The notes beneath the pieces were generated by a model, which had not been told where the DNA came from, did not search any database, and saw only the letters and a list, made by a program, of their open reading frames with translations. From Stutzerimonas stutzeri RCH2 (GTDB taxonomy: Bacteria; Pseudomonadota; Gammaproteobacteria; Pseudomonadales; Pseudomonadaceae), in contig NC_019937.1 of NCBI RefSeq assembly GCF_000327065.1, positions 1 to 12,763 of the forward strand: DNA of 12,763 bases, given 5' to 3'. The position numbers were made by a program, and so were the translations under genes. Positions 1 through 5,970 of the stretch are shown here, piece by piece (within the stretch, counting starts at the first letter, position 1; the number at the start of each line of letters is the position of its first letter).

Positions 1-12
1 CTCTTTGTTATT

Positions 13-63
13 CGTTATCTGTTATGATAACGTTATTGTAACGTTATCTAGATAACAATGCAA
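13..63 (-). promoter_or_regulatory. kfrA promoter with embedded palindromic operators
   Basis: On the minus strand a -35 TTGCAT (58-63) and a -10 TACAAT (35-40) are separated by 17 bp. The perfect palindrome GTTATCTAGATAAC (43-56) fills that spacer, and a second dyad, GTTATC (14-19) with GATAAC (26-31), lies just downstream. CGTTATCT recurs at 13, 42 and 71, each 29 bp apart, and CGTTATT-type copies lie at 31 and 82. KfrA proteins are known to repress their own promoters by binding such repeats, so these are probably KfrA operators. The only gene this promoter can serve is kfrA, across the window ends. Confidence 0.7.
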
Positions 64-87
64 CCCCTCCCGTTATCTTTTCGTTAT

Positions 88-107
88 TTTTTTTGCTCGC
101 AAAAAAA
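88..107. repeat. T-tract/A-tract inverted repeat
   Basis: Seven T followed by GC, then a TC centre, then GC followed by seven A form a perfect 9-bp inverted repeat. It lies upstream of the kfrA -35 box on the minus strand. It could be bent DNA or an UP-like element. The function is inferred only. Confidence 0.4.
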
Positions 108-110
108 TCG

Positions 111-660
111 CCCCGACCGGGCATGCTTTGAGAGAGGGAGTGAGCTGCCAACAGACGCTCTTCTAGCGGAGACGCGAAGCGGCGACAGCATCATGTCTTG
201 AAGAGAGATATGGGCGCGCAGACGGCTTGCTCGTCGGTCGGTCGTTTCGCTGCCTGCACTGAGCGTCATGCTCAAGCAAGCTGGTCAAGACTCGCGCAGC
301 GACCGCCCTCGGCGGCTTGGTCTTGACTGGATTGCGGGCATGGCAAGCTCAGCAGGCGGCGGAACAGAGCGACCGACAAGCGTAAAGAGCATGACGAACG
401 GGCTTTGGCTCCCTGACTTTTGCGTTAGGGATCGTCACCCGAAGGGCCGAGACAAGCGCAGCGCAGGCTCGGTGAGCGAAGCGAATAGAGCCCGTTAAAA
501 CGCCCAAGCAAAACAGCAGAAAGGGAAAAAATATCGCGAACCCAAGCAAACCTTGGGGCTTACGCAGCCCCAAGCCCCGGCGCCAGGGCTGCACCCTGGA
601 CGGCATCTTTAGGCGATGCCCTGCGCGACGCTGCTGCGCAACGTCTTTGCTAATGATCAT
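111..660. other. Structured non-coding region
   Basis: No ORF here looks like a real protein. The stretch is rich in inverted repeats: GTCAAGAC (284-291) with GTCTTGAC (320-327); an 8-bp pair AACGGGCT (397-404) with AGCCCGTT (489-496) bounding a 100-bp GC-rich block; and three hairpins in a row, CTTGGGGCT/AGCCCCAAG (552-560/566-574), CCAGGG/CCCTGG (583-588/594-599) and GGCATC/GATGCC (602-607/615-620). Such structure suits a transfer or single-strand initiation site, or a structured RNA. I cannot tell which. Confidence 0.45.
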
Positions 661-661
661 C

Positions 662-675
662 TACTCATGTGAGTA
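662..675. promoter_or_regulatory. Partition-type operator copy TACTCA-NN-TGAGTA
   Basis: TACTCA (662-667), two bases, TGAGTA (670-675). The same half-sites with the same 2-bp spacing overlap the parA promoter at 10967-10980. This copy lies across the candidate GTG (669) and ATG (675) starts of the following gene, so a protein bound here could block its expression. Confidence 0.6.
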
Positions 676-1301
676 TGACATTACGCTTCGCCGAGGAAAC
701 AGAAAAACGGCCTGTACCGTTAGAATGGGTGTATTCAAGGAATAGAACGCCTGTGACCAAACCCTATTTCCACCCGATTGTCATCGGTGAAGAGCACTTC
801 GATCTGTCGCACCTGGAGCCGTTTAGCTTTGATATTGAAAGCAAATTGGCGAAACGGATGCTCACAGTGCACGTAACCTTTTCGAACCACTGCTTTTCGA
901 GAAGGTACAAGCCCGAACGCCACCCCGAAGGGGAACCCATCCTGGATGCCGACACACCGCGTCCGCGCACCTTCTGTCGCACCCGGTATCGCTTATCGAA
1001 GCAATTACCCGAACTGATCCTGGGACTGAATCATCCCAAGTGCAAAGTCACCCAGACGGCTGCGCGCCGCAACTGGGCCTACAGCATCAAAATCGAAGAT
1101 CCAGCCGGGCCGTATTACGTATTTTTCGAAATCAGTCGAGCTGTGCAGCCTGGGCGGCAAAAACAGGATCTGAACCTGGTAGTCGAAAGCGCCTATCACG
1201 ATGATCCAGGCGAGCCAGATCCCATACTGCTGGGAGATATGGCCTTCCTAATCCTCTGCGGCAAAACCTACCTGCGCCAACCAGTGGCCACAAAGCGGTA
1301 A
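675..1301 (+). CDS. Conserved hypothetical protein, about 208 aa
   Basis: I do not recognise a named function. The protein has about 208 residues from ATG 675 (210 from GTG 669), is soluble and mixed charged, and has no signal peptide or membrane segment. It contains aromatic-rich blocks: PLEWVYSRNRTP near the N terminus, VHVTFSNHCFSRRY near residue 70, YYVFFEIS near 150 and LILCGKTYLRQPVATKR at the end. Codon use is Pseudomonas-like and a strong terminator follows at once, so it is a monocistronic gene. Neither start has a good Shine-Dalgarno sequence, and the start region is occupied by a TACTCA/TGAGTA palindrome shared with the partition operon. A plasmid-maintenance link is inferred from that site alone. 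Confidence 0.8.
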   Translation: MTLRFAEETEKRPVPLEWVYSRNRTPVTKPYFHPIVIGEEHFDLSHLEPFSFDIESKLAKRMLTVHVTFSNHCFSRRYKPERHPEGEPILDADTPRPRTFCRTRYRLSKQLPELILGLNHPKCKVTQTAARRNWAYSIKIEDPAGPYYVFFEISRAVQPGRQKQDLNLVVESAYHDDPGEPDPILLGDMAFLILCGKTYLRQPVATKR

Positions 1302-1312
1302 GGCAGAAACGA

Positions 1313-1338
1313 AAAAAGGCGCCATGGGCGCCTTTTTC
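1313..1338. terminator. Rho-independent terminator, possibly bidirectional
   Basis: Perfect 11-bp stem (1313-1323 with 1327-1337) containing GGCGCC, a 3-base ATG loop and flanking A and T runs. It lies 11 bases after the stop of the preceding gene. The symmetrical A/T runs would work in both directions, including for the minus-strand lipoprotein transcript. Confidence 0.9.
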
Positions 1339-1532
1339 GATTCGGGTAAAGCAGATCCGGACACCGCTTCGGCTTTCGCCTCGGGTCGCCTTGCGCGACC
1401 ACCCTTTCGGGCCAGAGGGCGCTCGATCTCATCCGGTTAGTCGCCCTGCATGATCATTATTGCGCAATACAGTGCGTGATTCAAGATGATCCAGGGTGAA
1501 GTCCCGAAGGCAGCGATCACGCTCTAGCCGGC

Positions 1533-2168
1533 CTAGTTGGCCCTCGGCGCGGTATAGAAGTTCCCATTTTCGCTCCAGAATTCAAGCGCACCGTCCGCGT
1601 TGACGAACATGTACTCTCCGAAATCAGAGCCCTCCGCATCGACCAGGACGCGCCGACCATCCAGCTCCTGCTCTACGTACTCAGTCGTCGAGACGCCGCC
1701 GCCTTTGGCGAACGTTGACTGGATAAACGTCTTACCATCTTTGCGGTAGCCGACCATTTTCGTCTCAAAACCCCAGGTGCTCAGCCAGGTGCCGAAAACC
1801 TCTCCATCAACAGAGGCATCGGACGAAACCATCTGCTGGTGTTCTTCAGCAGACGCGCCGAGCAGCGTCACTTTCAGTTCCGGCATGAAGTCAGTTTTGG
1901 CCCAGTAAGCACCCTGCTCCTCGCCCTTGATACGCCAGCCAATGAACGTCCGCTCCGAGTTTGCGGACTTCTTCAGCTCCCTTGCGAGCTGCTCCAGAGT
2001 CGCCTGATCAACCCGTTCAGCAAGTACGACTTCTAGAACCCGCTTACGAGGGGTGCTTTCGTCCTTGATCACCGAATACTGAACACCAGGAGGCGTCGGG
2101 GCCGGTTCTCCGCAGCCAACCAGCGCAATGGATAGGAGGCAAGCGAGCCCAGTTTTCAGTCCTTTCAT
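1533..2168 (-). CDS. Predicted outer- or inner-membrane lipoprotein
   Basis: A 211-residue protein beginning MKGLKTGLACLLSIALVGCG. The basic N terminus, hydrophobic stretch and LVGC lipobox are a textbook type II signal peptide, so Cys19 would be lipidated and the rest periplasmic. I chose ATG 2168 because AAGGGA lies 5 bases upstream and this start gives the correct signal peptide; the longer reading from 2225 adds 19 residues without an SD. The mature part is acidic, with no motif I recognise; a Gly-rich KGGGVSTTEYVEQEL stretch lies near residue 165. Its role is unknown. It stands alone on the minus strand between two plus-strand units. Confidence 0.85.
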   Translation of the reverse strand: MKGLKTGLACLLSIALVGCGEPAPTPPGVQYSVIKDESTPRKRVLEVVLAERVDQATLEQLARELKKSANSERTFIGWRIKGEEQGAYWAKTDFMPELKVTLLGASAEEHQQMVSSDASVDGEVFGTWLSTWGFETKMVGYRKDGKTFIQSTFAKGGGVSTTEYVEQELDGRRVLVDAEGSDFGEYMFVNADGALEFWSENGNFYTAPRAN

Positions 2169-2272
2169 GATCATCCCTTGGTTAAGAATTTGTGCAGCAA
2201 GCAAGGGTATGGAACTGCATAGCAAAATGCCACAAATCAGAAATTACGATCCATGCGAACGGGCCATGAGTG

Positions 2273-2351
2273 TTGCTGAGGCTAGTATATTGAGTATACT
2301 AAACAATTTTCATTCTCATCTATTGACAGGCATGCGTAAGCTTCTTAAGAT
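2273..2351 (+). promoter_or_regulatory. Two candidate promoters with a palindrome, facing the hairpin array
   Basis: Promoter 1: TTGCTG (2273-2278), 16 bp, TATACT (2295-2300). The perfect inverted repeat TAGTATA/TATACTA (2283-2289/2295-2301) covers its spacer and -10, so it may be regulated. Promoter 2: TTGACA (2323-2328), 17 bp, TAAGAT (2346-2351). Both point right toward a region with no convincing ORF that ends at a strong terminator. Confidence 0.45.
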
Positions 2352-2367
2352 GGAATTGTTCTCGCGA

Positions 2368-2396
2368 ACTTCACTGCCCTCCGGGCAGCTTAGAAA
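2368..2396. repeat. 29-bp hairpin repeat, copy 1
   Basis: Begins ACTTCACTGCCC and ends GGGCAGCTTAGAAA. It differs from copy 2 only in the loop (tcc against ttt). The copies start 89 bp apart. Confidence 0.85.
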
Positions 2397-2456
2397 TTAG
2401 AAATGAACGCAGAAATGCTCAAACTTCAGTTTCACCTAACGCGAGAAAGCTTCACC

Positions 2457-2485
2457 ACTTCACTGCCCTTTGGGCAGCTTAGAAA
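2457..2485. repeat. 29-bp hairpin repeat, copy 2
   Basis: Same 29-bp unit as at 2368-2396, with loop ttt. The compensating stem and variable loop suggest that the folded form matters. Confidence 0.85.
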
Positions 2486-2583
2486 AAGCGCAAAGGCTTC
2501 GGCTGAGCGAGATCCGAAAGGATCAAAACCTTCACCACCCTGCGGGTGGATGCTTCACCTACCTCACGTCAGTGGGGGCTTAT

Positions 2584-2613
2584 ACAAAACCGCCTTCGGG
2601 CGGTTTTGTCGTT
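2584..2613 (+). terminator. Rho-independent terminator with TTCG loop
   Basis: Perfect 11-bp stem ACAAAACCGCC (2584-2594) and its complement (2599-2609) closed by a TTCG tetraloop, with T-rich sequence inside and after the 3' arm. It ends the hairpin-array transcription unit. Confidence 0.85.
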
Positions 2614-2629
2614 TCTGGGGTGCGCCTAA

Positions 2630-2650
2630 CGGGATTTATGGTAAATCCCG
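2630..2650. repeat. Inverted repeat, 9-bp arms
   Basis: CGGGATTTA (2630-2638), TGG, TAAATCCCG (2642-2650). It is perfect, with no T run, so it is more likely a protein site or boundary than a terminator. From here to the gene at 2905 I see only a weak promoter, TTGGTC (2788-2793), 18 bp, GATAAG (2812-2817), and the dyad CAAGG-5-CCTTG (2844-2858). Confidence 0.5.
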
Positions 2651-2904
2651 CCCAGCTTTAGCCTAGCTCTGCCCCTGACGGTGCAACCCTCGGTCGATTC
2701 CTCCTGGCGTACCCCGCCTCACGCCTGACGCAACGTAGTCCCAGCTATGGCAATTTCCTGCGCCTAGATCGTTACAATTCTGTCAGCTTGGTCAATATAA
2801 GAAACCTTGCTGATAAGGCGTGGGTCGACTGCATAGCCTGCCTCAAGGATGTACCTTGTAATCGTCCTGTTGGCGGGCTATCCGAACCCATAGAGGAGAA
2901 GATC

Positions 2905-3231
2905 ATGAACCAAGATTTCCAGTCGTGTATCGAGGCCTGTAGTAACTGCGCAGTGATTTGCGACATGTGCTCGTCAGCCTGCCTGAAAGAAGACGACGTT
3001 AAGATGATGGCTCGCTGCATCCAGCTAGACATGGATTGCGCTCAAATTTGCCGTATGGCAGCAGCATTCATGGCCCGTGGCAGCGAGTATTCCGCTGAAT
3101 TGTGCCGAGTTTGTGCTCAGATCTGCCGTGCCTGTGGCGAAGAATGCAAGAAACACAGTGCGGATCATTGCCAGCGCTGTGCCGAAGCTTGCCTCGCCTG
3201 TGCTGAGCAATGCGAAAAAATGGCTGCCTAA
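2905..3231 (+). CDS. Four-helix-bundle copper-storage (Csp3-like, DUF326) protein
   Basis: A 108-residue protein with 19 cysteines, most spaced as CxxC or CxxxC along amphipathic helices: C8, 12, 15, 19, 22, 26; C38, 45, 49; C67, 70, 74, 77, 81; C89, 92, 96, 99, 103. This is the signature of Csp proteins, whose bundled helices line a core with Cys that bind many Cu(I) ions. No Tat or Sec signal is present, so it fits the cytosolic Csp3 type, storing or buffering copper. ATG 2905 is chosen because AGGAG sits 6 bases upstream (2894-2898) and the Cys ladder begins there; the in-frame extension to 2788 lacks a good SD. It stands alone, without copper pumps or regulators, and is likely cargo. A weak promoter and a CAAGG/CCTTG dyad lie upstream. 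Confidence 0.93.
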   Translation: MNQDFQSCIEACSNCAVICDMCSSACLKEDDVKMMARCIQLDMDCAQICRMAAAFMARGSEYSAELCRVCAQICRACGEECKKHSADHCQRCAEACLACAEQCEKMAA

Positions 3232-3548
3232 GCCGTATGGCCGGGCCGTGCAAAGCGGGGCGGCCGTCTCAAAAGCATTTTCCGCAGCCGTCCGAGAATA
3301 GCGATGCCCATTACATTGATCGGATGATGGTAAAAGCATGTCTAACTGATGAACTTATGCCATCAGTCGCGCTCATATATTGGGCTTGTTGTTAGGCCTT
3401 GGCCTCCCCCTCCCACGGGTTAACAATGAGCTAGCCCATATCGGGGGGCCGATGCCCCCGATATGGGCTGTCGCGACGGAGTTCGCATCGCTTCAAAGGA
3501 TGAAGTGAGATACCGCAGGGTGCGGTAAAAAGAAATGGACGCAGCCCT
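3232..3548. other. Non-coding stretch between csp-like gene and terminator
   Basis: I see no gene here. It contains a CTGATG/CATCAG hairpin near 3345-3366, the strong inverted repeat at 3433-3469, and a CCGCA/TGCGG hairpin near 3514. It may be a junction left by past insertion, but I see no recognisable transposon end or target duplication. Confidence 0.4.
3433..3469. terminator. 15-bp perfect inverted repeat, probable terminator or boundary
   Basis: AGCCCATATCGGGGG (3433-3447), a 7-base loop, and its exact complement (3455-3469). The stem is very stable. No T run follows, so termination is not certain; a protein site or element boundary is the alternative. Confidence 0.5.
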
Positions 3549-3839
3549 TCAAAGGCCCTGTAGCGATACAGGGCCTTTTTTAAGAAGAGGGCGTGGTATT
3601 CGATTCAATTGCAGTGCGCAGAATTCTAGTTCATAGCGAAGCTCACCCACGAGTTTTCTGATCTCGTGAGAGGTGTTCAACCTATGAATGCTTATCCCCG
3701 CCACAACCAGGTGTGGCTCGCCTGTGGCAGCATCATAGATGCGTATTCTCGCGCTCGACGACTCATGCGAGCAACGGCAAGAAAGCGGCATAAAGGAGCT
3801 TTCGACGATAGCGCGAGCCGTTCCAAACGTGAATGCCAT
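3549..3839 (-). CDS. DUF1652 family small protein
   Basis: A 96-residue protein. From memory, the segment AIVESSFMPLSCRCS followed by ARIRIYDAATGEPHLVVAGISIHRLNTSHEIRKLVGELRYELE matches the Pseudomonas DUF1652 pattern: a hydrophobic Phe-Leu-Pro-Leu-x-Cys block, a tyrosine/aspartate strand, GIS, then IxxLxxELRxE. Function is unknown; members are usually single small cytoplasmic proteins. ATG 3839 is chosen because AAAGG lies 5 bases upstream and it yields the family's usual length of about 80 to 100 residues; the frame is open back to 4052 but that extension is not family-like. Oddly, the last ten codons are made by the terminator stem at 3551-3578, suggesting a C terminus altered by rearrangement. 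Confidence 0.72.
   Translation of the reverse strand: MAFTFGTARAIVESSFMPLSCRCSHESSSARIRIYDAATGEPHLVVAGISIHRLNTSHEIRKLVGELRYELEFCALQLNRIPRPLLKKGPVSLQGL
3551..3581. terminator. Rho-independent terminator, bidirectional
   Basis: Stem AAAGGCCCTGTA (3551-3562), loop gcga, perfect complement (3567-3578), then T run on the plus strand. It overlaps the 3' end of the minus-strand DUF1652 gene, and the A run lets it act on that transcript too. Confidence 0.85.
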
Positions 3840-4101
3840 ACCAACCTTTCTCCTCGTGCAACTAACCATCTGAGTTAGCTTCACATCCCTGCGACCGGCC
3901 TGTGATGGCGTAAAGCCATGCATGCTGTGCGCTTTGTTCCATCTCGGCTTGCCAACATCAGCTTTCACCGATGAATGGTTGGATAGGTTTCGCGAACTCA
4001 CCTTTTCCGGCAACGACCTCGACCAGCGTTTCGATGACTGAAATCGCACCATGATGCCACTTTGATGTCATAACATTTCTATCATCAAGAGGCATTGGAG
4101 C

Positions 4102-4335
4102 ATGGTTGGTATCAAGGAAGAAGGCAGCTACCGCAGGGTCGGGTATTCAGTGAGCTTAAGATCAAACGTAGGCCAATGGACGTTTCGCGTTGACGTCCAC
4201 CCAAGTAATGACTTGGTTGCGAGCGAGACTTTTATTTCCCCTGGCTTTTACAACACAGATGTCGAGGCGCATAGGGCCGCTGTCGAGCTGGCCGAGCTAT
4301 ACATTGATCGACAGCTTTTGTCGCACAAACCCTAA
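4102..4335 (+). CDS. Hypothetical protein, 77 aa
   Basis: Not recognised. The protein is soluble, with a probable beta-rich first half (VGYSVSLRSNVGQWTFRVDVHP) and a C-terminal helix (DVEAHRAAVELAELYIDRQLL), and has no signal or membrane segment. ATG 4102 has AGAGG 9 bases upstream, and no better start is seen. Its last codons and stop lie inside subsite I of the resolvase res region (4319-4346), so this gene was probably fixed next to the resolvase for some time. It is divergent from the DUF1652 gene across 262 bp. Coding is supported by length, codon use and fit to the gap. Confidence 0.65.
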   Translation: MVGIKEEGSYRRVGYSVSLRSNVGQWTFRVDVHPSNDLVASETFISPGFYNTDVEAHRAAVELAELYIDRQLLSHKP

Positions 4336-4432
4336 CTTATGCGACACGCTCGCGTGCCCAAGATCTTCTGCCGTTAGGATGTCGCATAATCCTGTCGCAA
4401 GTGATAGATTACCTGCGACAAGTTATGCGACA
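4319..4432. promoter_or_regulatory. res site for the adjacent serine resolvase
   Basis: Six exact copies of TGTCGCA or its complement: plus orientation at 4319, 4380 and 4393, minus at 4340, 4414 and 4426. Pairs 4319-4346 and 4393-4420 each span exactly 28 bp, the size of a Tn3-type res subsite. TGTCGCATAA (4380) and TTATGCGACA (4423) form an outer dyad around the second pair. It lies directly upstream of the resolvase and probably overlaps its promoter, which would give autoregulation. The nested arrangement is not the usual I-II-III layout. Confidence 0.85.
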
Positions 4433-4442
4433 GGGCTAGGAC

Positions 4443-5000
4443 ATGGCAGGCCAACAAATCGGTTACGCCCGAGTATCCACGCAAGGTCAGGATCTTGATC
4501 AACAGCGAAGTTCGCTAGCGCAGGCCGGGTGCCAACGCATTTTCGAAGAGAAGATCAGTGGATCCAAACGAGACCGCCCAGAGCTAGGCCGTGTCCTGGA
4601 TCATTTGCGAGCGGGTGATGTGCTGACAGTAACCCGACTGGATCGTCTGGCAAGGTCAACCACCGACCTGCTGCACATCGCGGAACAGCTCAAAGAAAGA
4701 GACGCAGGCCTGCGGTCACTTGCTGAACCATGGGCAGACACCACTTCACCAGCTGGGCGCATGGTTCTAACGATCTTCGCCGGTATCGCTGATTTTGAGC
4801 GCTCCCTTATCAGTGAGCGTACAAGTGCAGGCCGAGCTGCGGCAAAAGCCAGGGGCGTTCGATTTGGGCCAAAACCTGCTCTCTCGCTTGAGCAGATAGC
4901 TCATGCACGACGACTGGTTGAAGAAGGTCAATCAGTCTCTGAAGTGGCACGCCTCCTCTGCGTTCATCGAGCGACGCTATACCGCGCACTCTCTCAATAG
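4443..5000 (+). CDS. Serine resolvase (Tn3-type), plasmid multimer resolution
   Basis: A 185-residue small serine recombinase. The N-terminal catalytic domain has IGYARVST with nucleophile Ser12 and Arg10, then the LTVTRLDRLARST block with the conserved arginines near 66-72, then GRMVLTIFAGIADFERSLISERTSAG, the long E helix. The C-terminal helix-turn-helix (about residues 145-184, QIAHARRLVEEGQSVSEVAR then HRATLYRAL) binds the res repeats just upstream. Length matches full-size Tn3-family resolvases. No transposase accompanies it, so its job is most likely to resolve plasmid dimers to monomers for stable inheritance. ATG 4443 follows an AGG-containing stretch and gives the family N terminus MAGQQIGYARVST. 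Confidence 0.95.
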   Translation: MAGQQIGYARVSTQGQDLDQQRSSLAQAGCQRIFEEKISGSKRDRPELGRVLDHLRAGDVLTVTRLDRLARSTTDLLHIAEQLKERDAGLRSLAEPWADTTSPAGRMVLTIFAGIADFERSLISERTSAGRAAAKARGVRFGPKPALSLEQIAHARRLVEEGQSVSEVARLLCVHRATLYRALSQ

Positions 5001-5138
5001 AGATAGCGGACGCTATGTTCAATAGCCCCCCACAAAAGCCAGCCGCCAGGCTGACGCTCTGGCGAAGCCAGGCGACCACTAGGCGGGGGACTGGCGTACC
5101 ATCGGTGGCACTTCTGGTTTGAGCGAAACCGACCCGCC

Positions 5139-5330
5139 ATGTCTGAATCTGACTTCCACAAGCGCAACCCACACGCCAAAGGCGTCTCCCAACGATCCAG
5201 GCAACTCGTCGAAGCCGAGCGCCTGAAATTTGGCCTGCTCAAGGGCAAAATTCAGGTGCCCGACGACTTCGACGCGCCGGATCCCGACATCGAGCAGGCA
5301 TTCGAGGGTGATGATGCGAAAGGCGATTGA
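5139..5330 (+). CDS. Small hypothetical protein, 63 aa, first gene of a two-gene cassette
   Basis: Not confidently recognised. The N-terminal half is basic (HKRNPHAKGVSQRSRQLVEAERLKFGLL) and the C-terminal half very acidic (VPDDFDAPDPDIEQAFEGDDAKGD). That charge split is seen in some antitoxins and small DNA-binding partners, but I cannot assign a family. It overlaps the next gene by 17 bases, so the two are translationally coupled. It follows the resolvase by 138 bp, and I see no good SD. A plasmid-stability role is inferred from position only. Confidence 0.6.
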   Translation: MSESDFHKRNPHAKGVSQRSRQLVEAERLKFGLLKGKIQVPDDFDAPDPDIEQAFEGDDAKGD

Positions 5331-5544
5331 CCAGGACACGCTAGAAGCCCTGATCAGCACCGGAGCTATGCGCGAGTTCAGGGGCGTGCGACATCACGGC
5401 GCCTGGGCGCTCCAGGGCCGCCTGGGAGCCTCCTGGCTGCCTGTACGCAGCAGACGTGAGCCAGTGCGGGCGTGGGCATCTCTAACGGCGGTAGGGCGCT
5501 TTGCCGAAGCCCAGGGGATCAAAAGCCTGATTGTCGAACTGTAG
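5314..5544 (+). CDS. Small protein, 76 aa, tentatively ParC-like
   Basis: Begins MRKAIDQDTLEALISTGAMREFRGVRHHGAWAL and ends FAEAQGIKSLIVEL. The layout (N-terminal helix, REFRGVRxxGxWAL strand, a central basic strand, then a helix before IKSLIVEL) recalls small partition-associated proteins annotated ParC in IncP-type plasmids; this is from memory and weak. ATG 5314 is chosen over the adjacent ATG 5311 because AGGG (5305-5308) lies 5 bases upstream of it. It overlaps the preceding gene by 17 bases. Together with the resolvase upstream the group resembles a resolvase plus parC-type stability cluster. Confidence 0.65.
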   Translation: MRKAIDQDTLEALISTGAMREFRGVRHHGAWALQGRLGASWLPVRSRREPVRAWASLTAVGRFAEAQGIKSLIVEL

Positions 5545-5694
5545 TAGCCCACATGTATATTGCGCGGGCAATTACGTTGTATATCTAATCGCTGATTTTT
5601 CCCGATTTTAGCAGAAAATAGCCTGATTTTCGCGTCTTGATCTTGGCAGGACGCTGTACCAGGCTATGCGCCTCGACAAGTAGAGGCATGAACC

Positions 5695-5970
5695 ATGATC
5701 GAAACCCTCAGAGGTGCGCTAACACTCGGCATCATTATCGGTAAGCAAGAGAGCACCGAAGATCTCGAAGCGATAGCAAACGAGATCGCCGCTGGTACTG
5801 ACACCCAGGACGTTCTAGACAGGCTGAATAAGCTAGGCACAGGGCTCGAAGCCGCTGAGATCATCAGCGCCGCTGTCAAGGAAGCTGTCTATGACCGAGC
5901 AAGCAATGGGCACCTGAAAAATTATCAACGACTCAGGGAGCTGGTAAAGGAACTCAAAGGCCGAGCCTAA
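5695..5970 (+). CDS. Hypothetical protein, 91 aa
   Basis: Not recognised. The sequence is almost entirely helical: a short nonpolar N terminus (LRGALTLGIIIGKQ), acidic helices (STEDLEAIANEIAAGTDTQDVLDRLNKL) and a basic end (NYQRLRELVKELKGRA). The hydrophobic stretch is too short for a membrane span. AGAGG (5682-5686) sits 8 bases before ATG 5695, a good ribosome site; an ATG at 5688 is in another frame and stops quickly. It converges with the next gene and overlaps its stop by 4 bases. The 150-bp upstream gap holds AT-rich repeats of CTGATTTT type and probably its promoter. Confidence 0.75.
   Translation: MIETLRGALTLGIIIGKQESTEDLEAIANEIAAGTDTQDVLDRLNKLGTGLEAAEIISAAVKEAVYDRASNGHLKNYQRLRELVKELKGRA

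Larger units (their letters stand above)
2358..2613 (+). ncRNA. Candidate structured non-coding RNA
   Basis: Predicted from the upstream promoters and the terminator at 2584-2613; start sites near 2307 or 2358 would give a transcript of about 255 to 305 nt. Inside are three hairpins, each introduced by CTTCA: CTGCCC-tcc-GGGCAG, CTGCCC-ttt-GGGCAG and CCACCC-tgc-GGGTGG (2535-2549). The first two sit in a 29-bp repeat. The longest overlapping reading frame runs through the terminator and resembles nothing, so I favour an RNA. This is inference; no known RNA family is recognised. Confidence 0.35.

Noticed and set aside
349..660. 103-aa minus-strand frame in the structured left region
   Set aside because: Odd composition and no SD; it is a by-product of GC-rich inverted repeats.
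2403..2666. 87-aa plus-strand frame across the hairpin array
   Set aside because: It reads through two hairpins and the terminator at 2584-2613, has no SD and resembles no protein.
3077..3339. Alternative frames, both strands, over the Cys-rich gene
   Set aside because: The Cys ladder and SD clearly favour the 2905-3231 frame; the others are shadows.
3344..3400. Possible integron attC site (GTCTAAC ... GTTAGGC)
   Set aside because: The outer cores fit the consensus loosely, but the inner arms do not pair as in attC and there is no integrase or cassette array.
3433..3469. Transposon terminal inverted repeat
   Set aside because: Both arms are adjacent in one hairpin and no matching end, transposase or target duplication is seen.
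3840..4052. 71-residue upstream extension of the DUF1652 frame
   Set aside because: It exceeds the family length and a good SD precedes the inner ATG at 3839.
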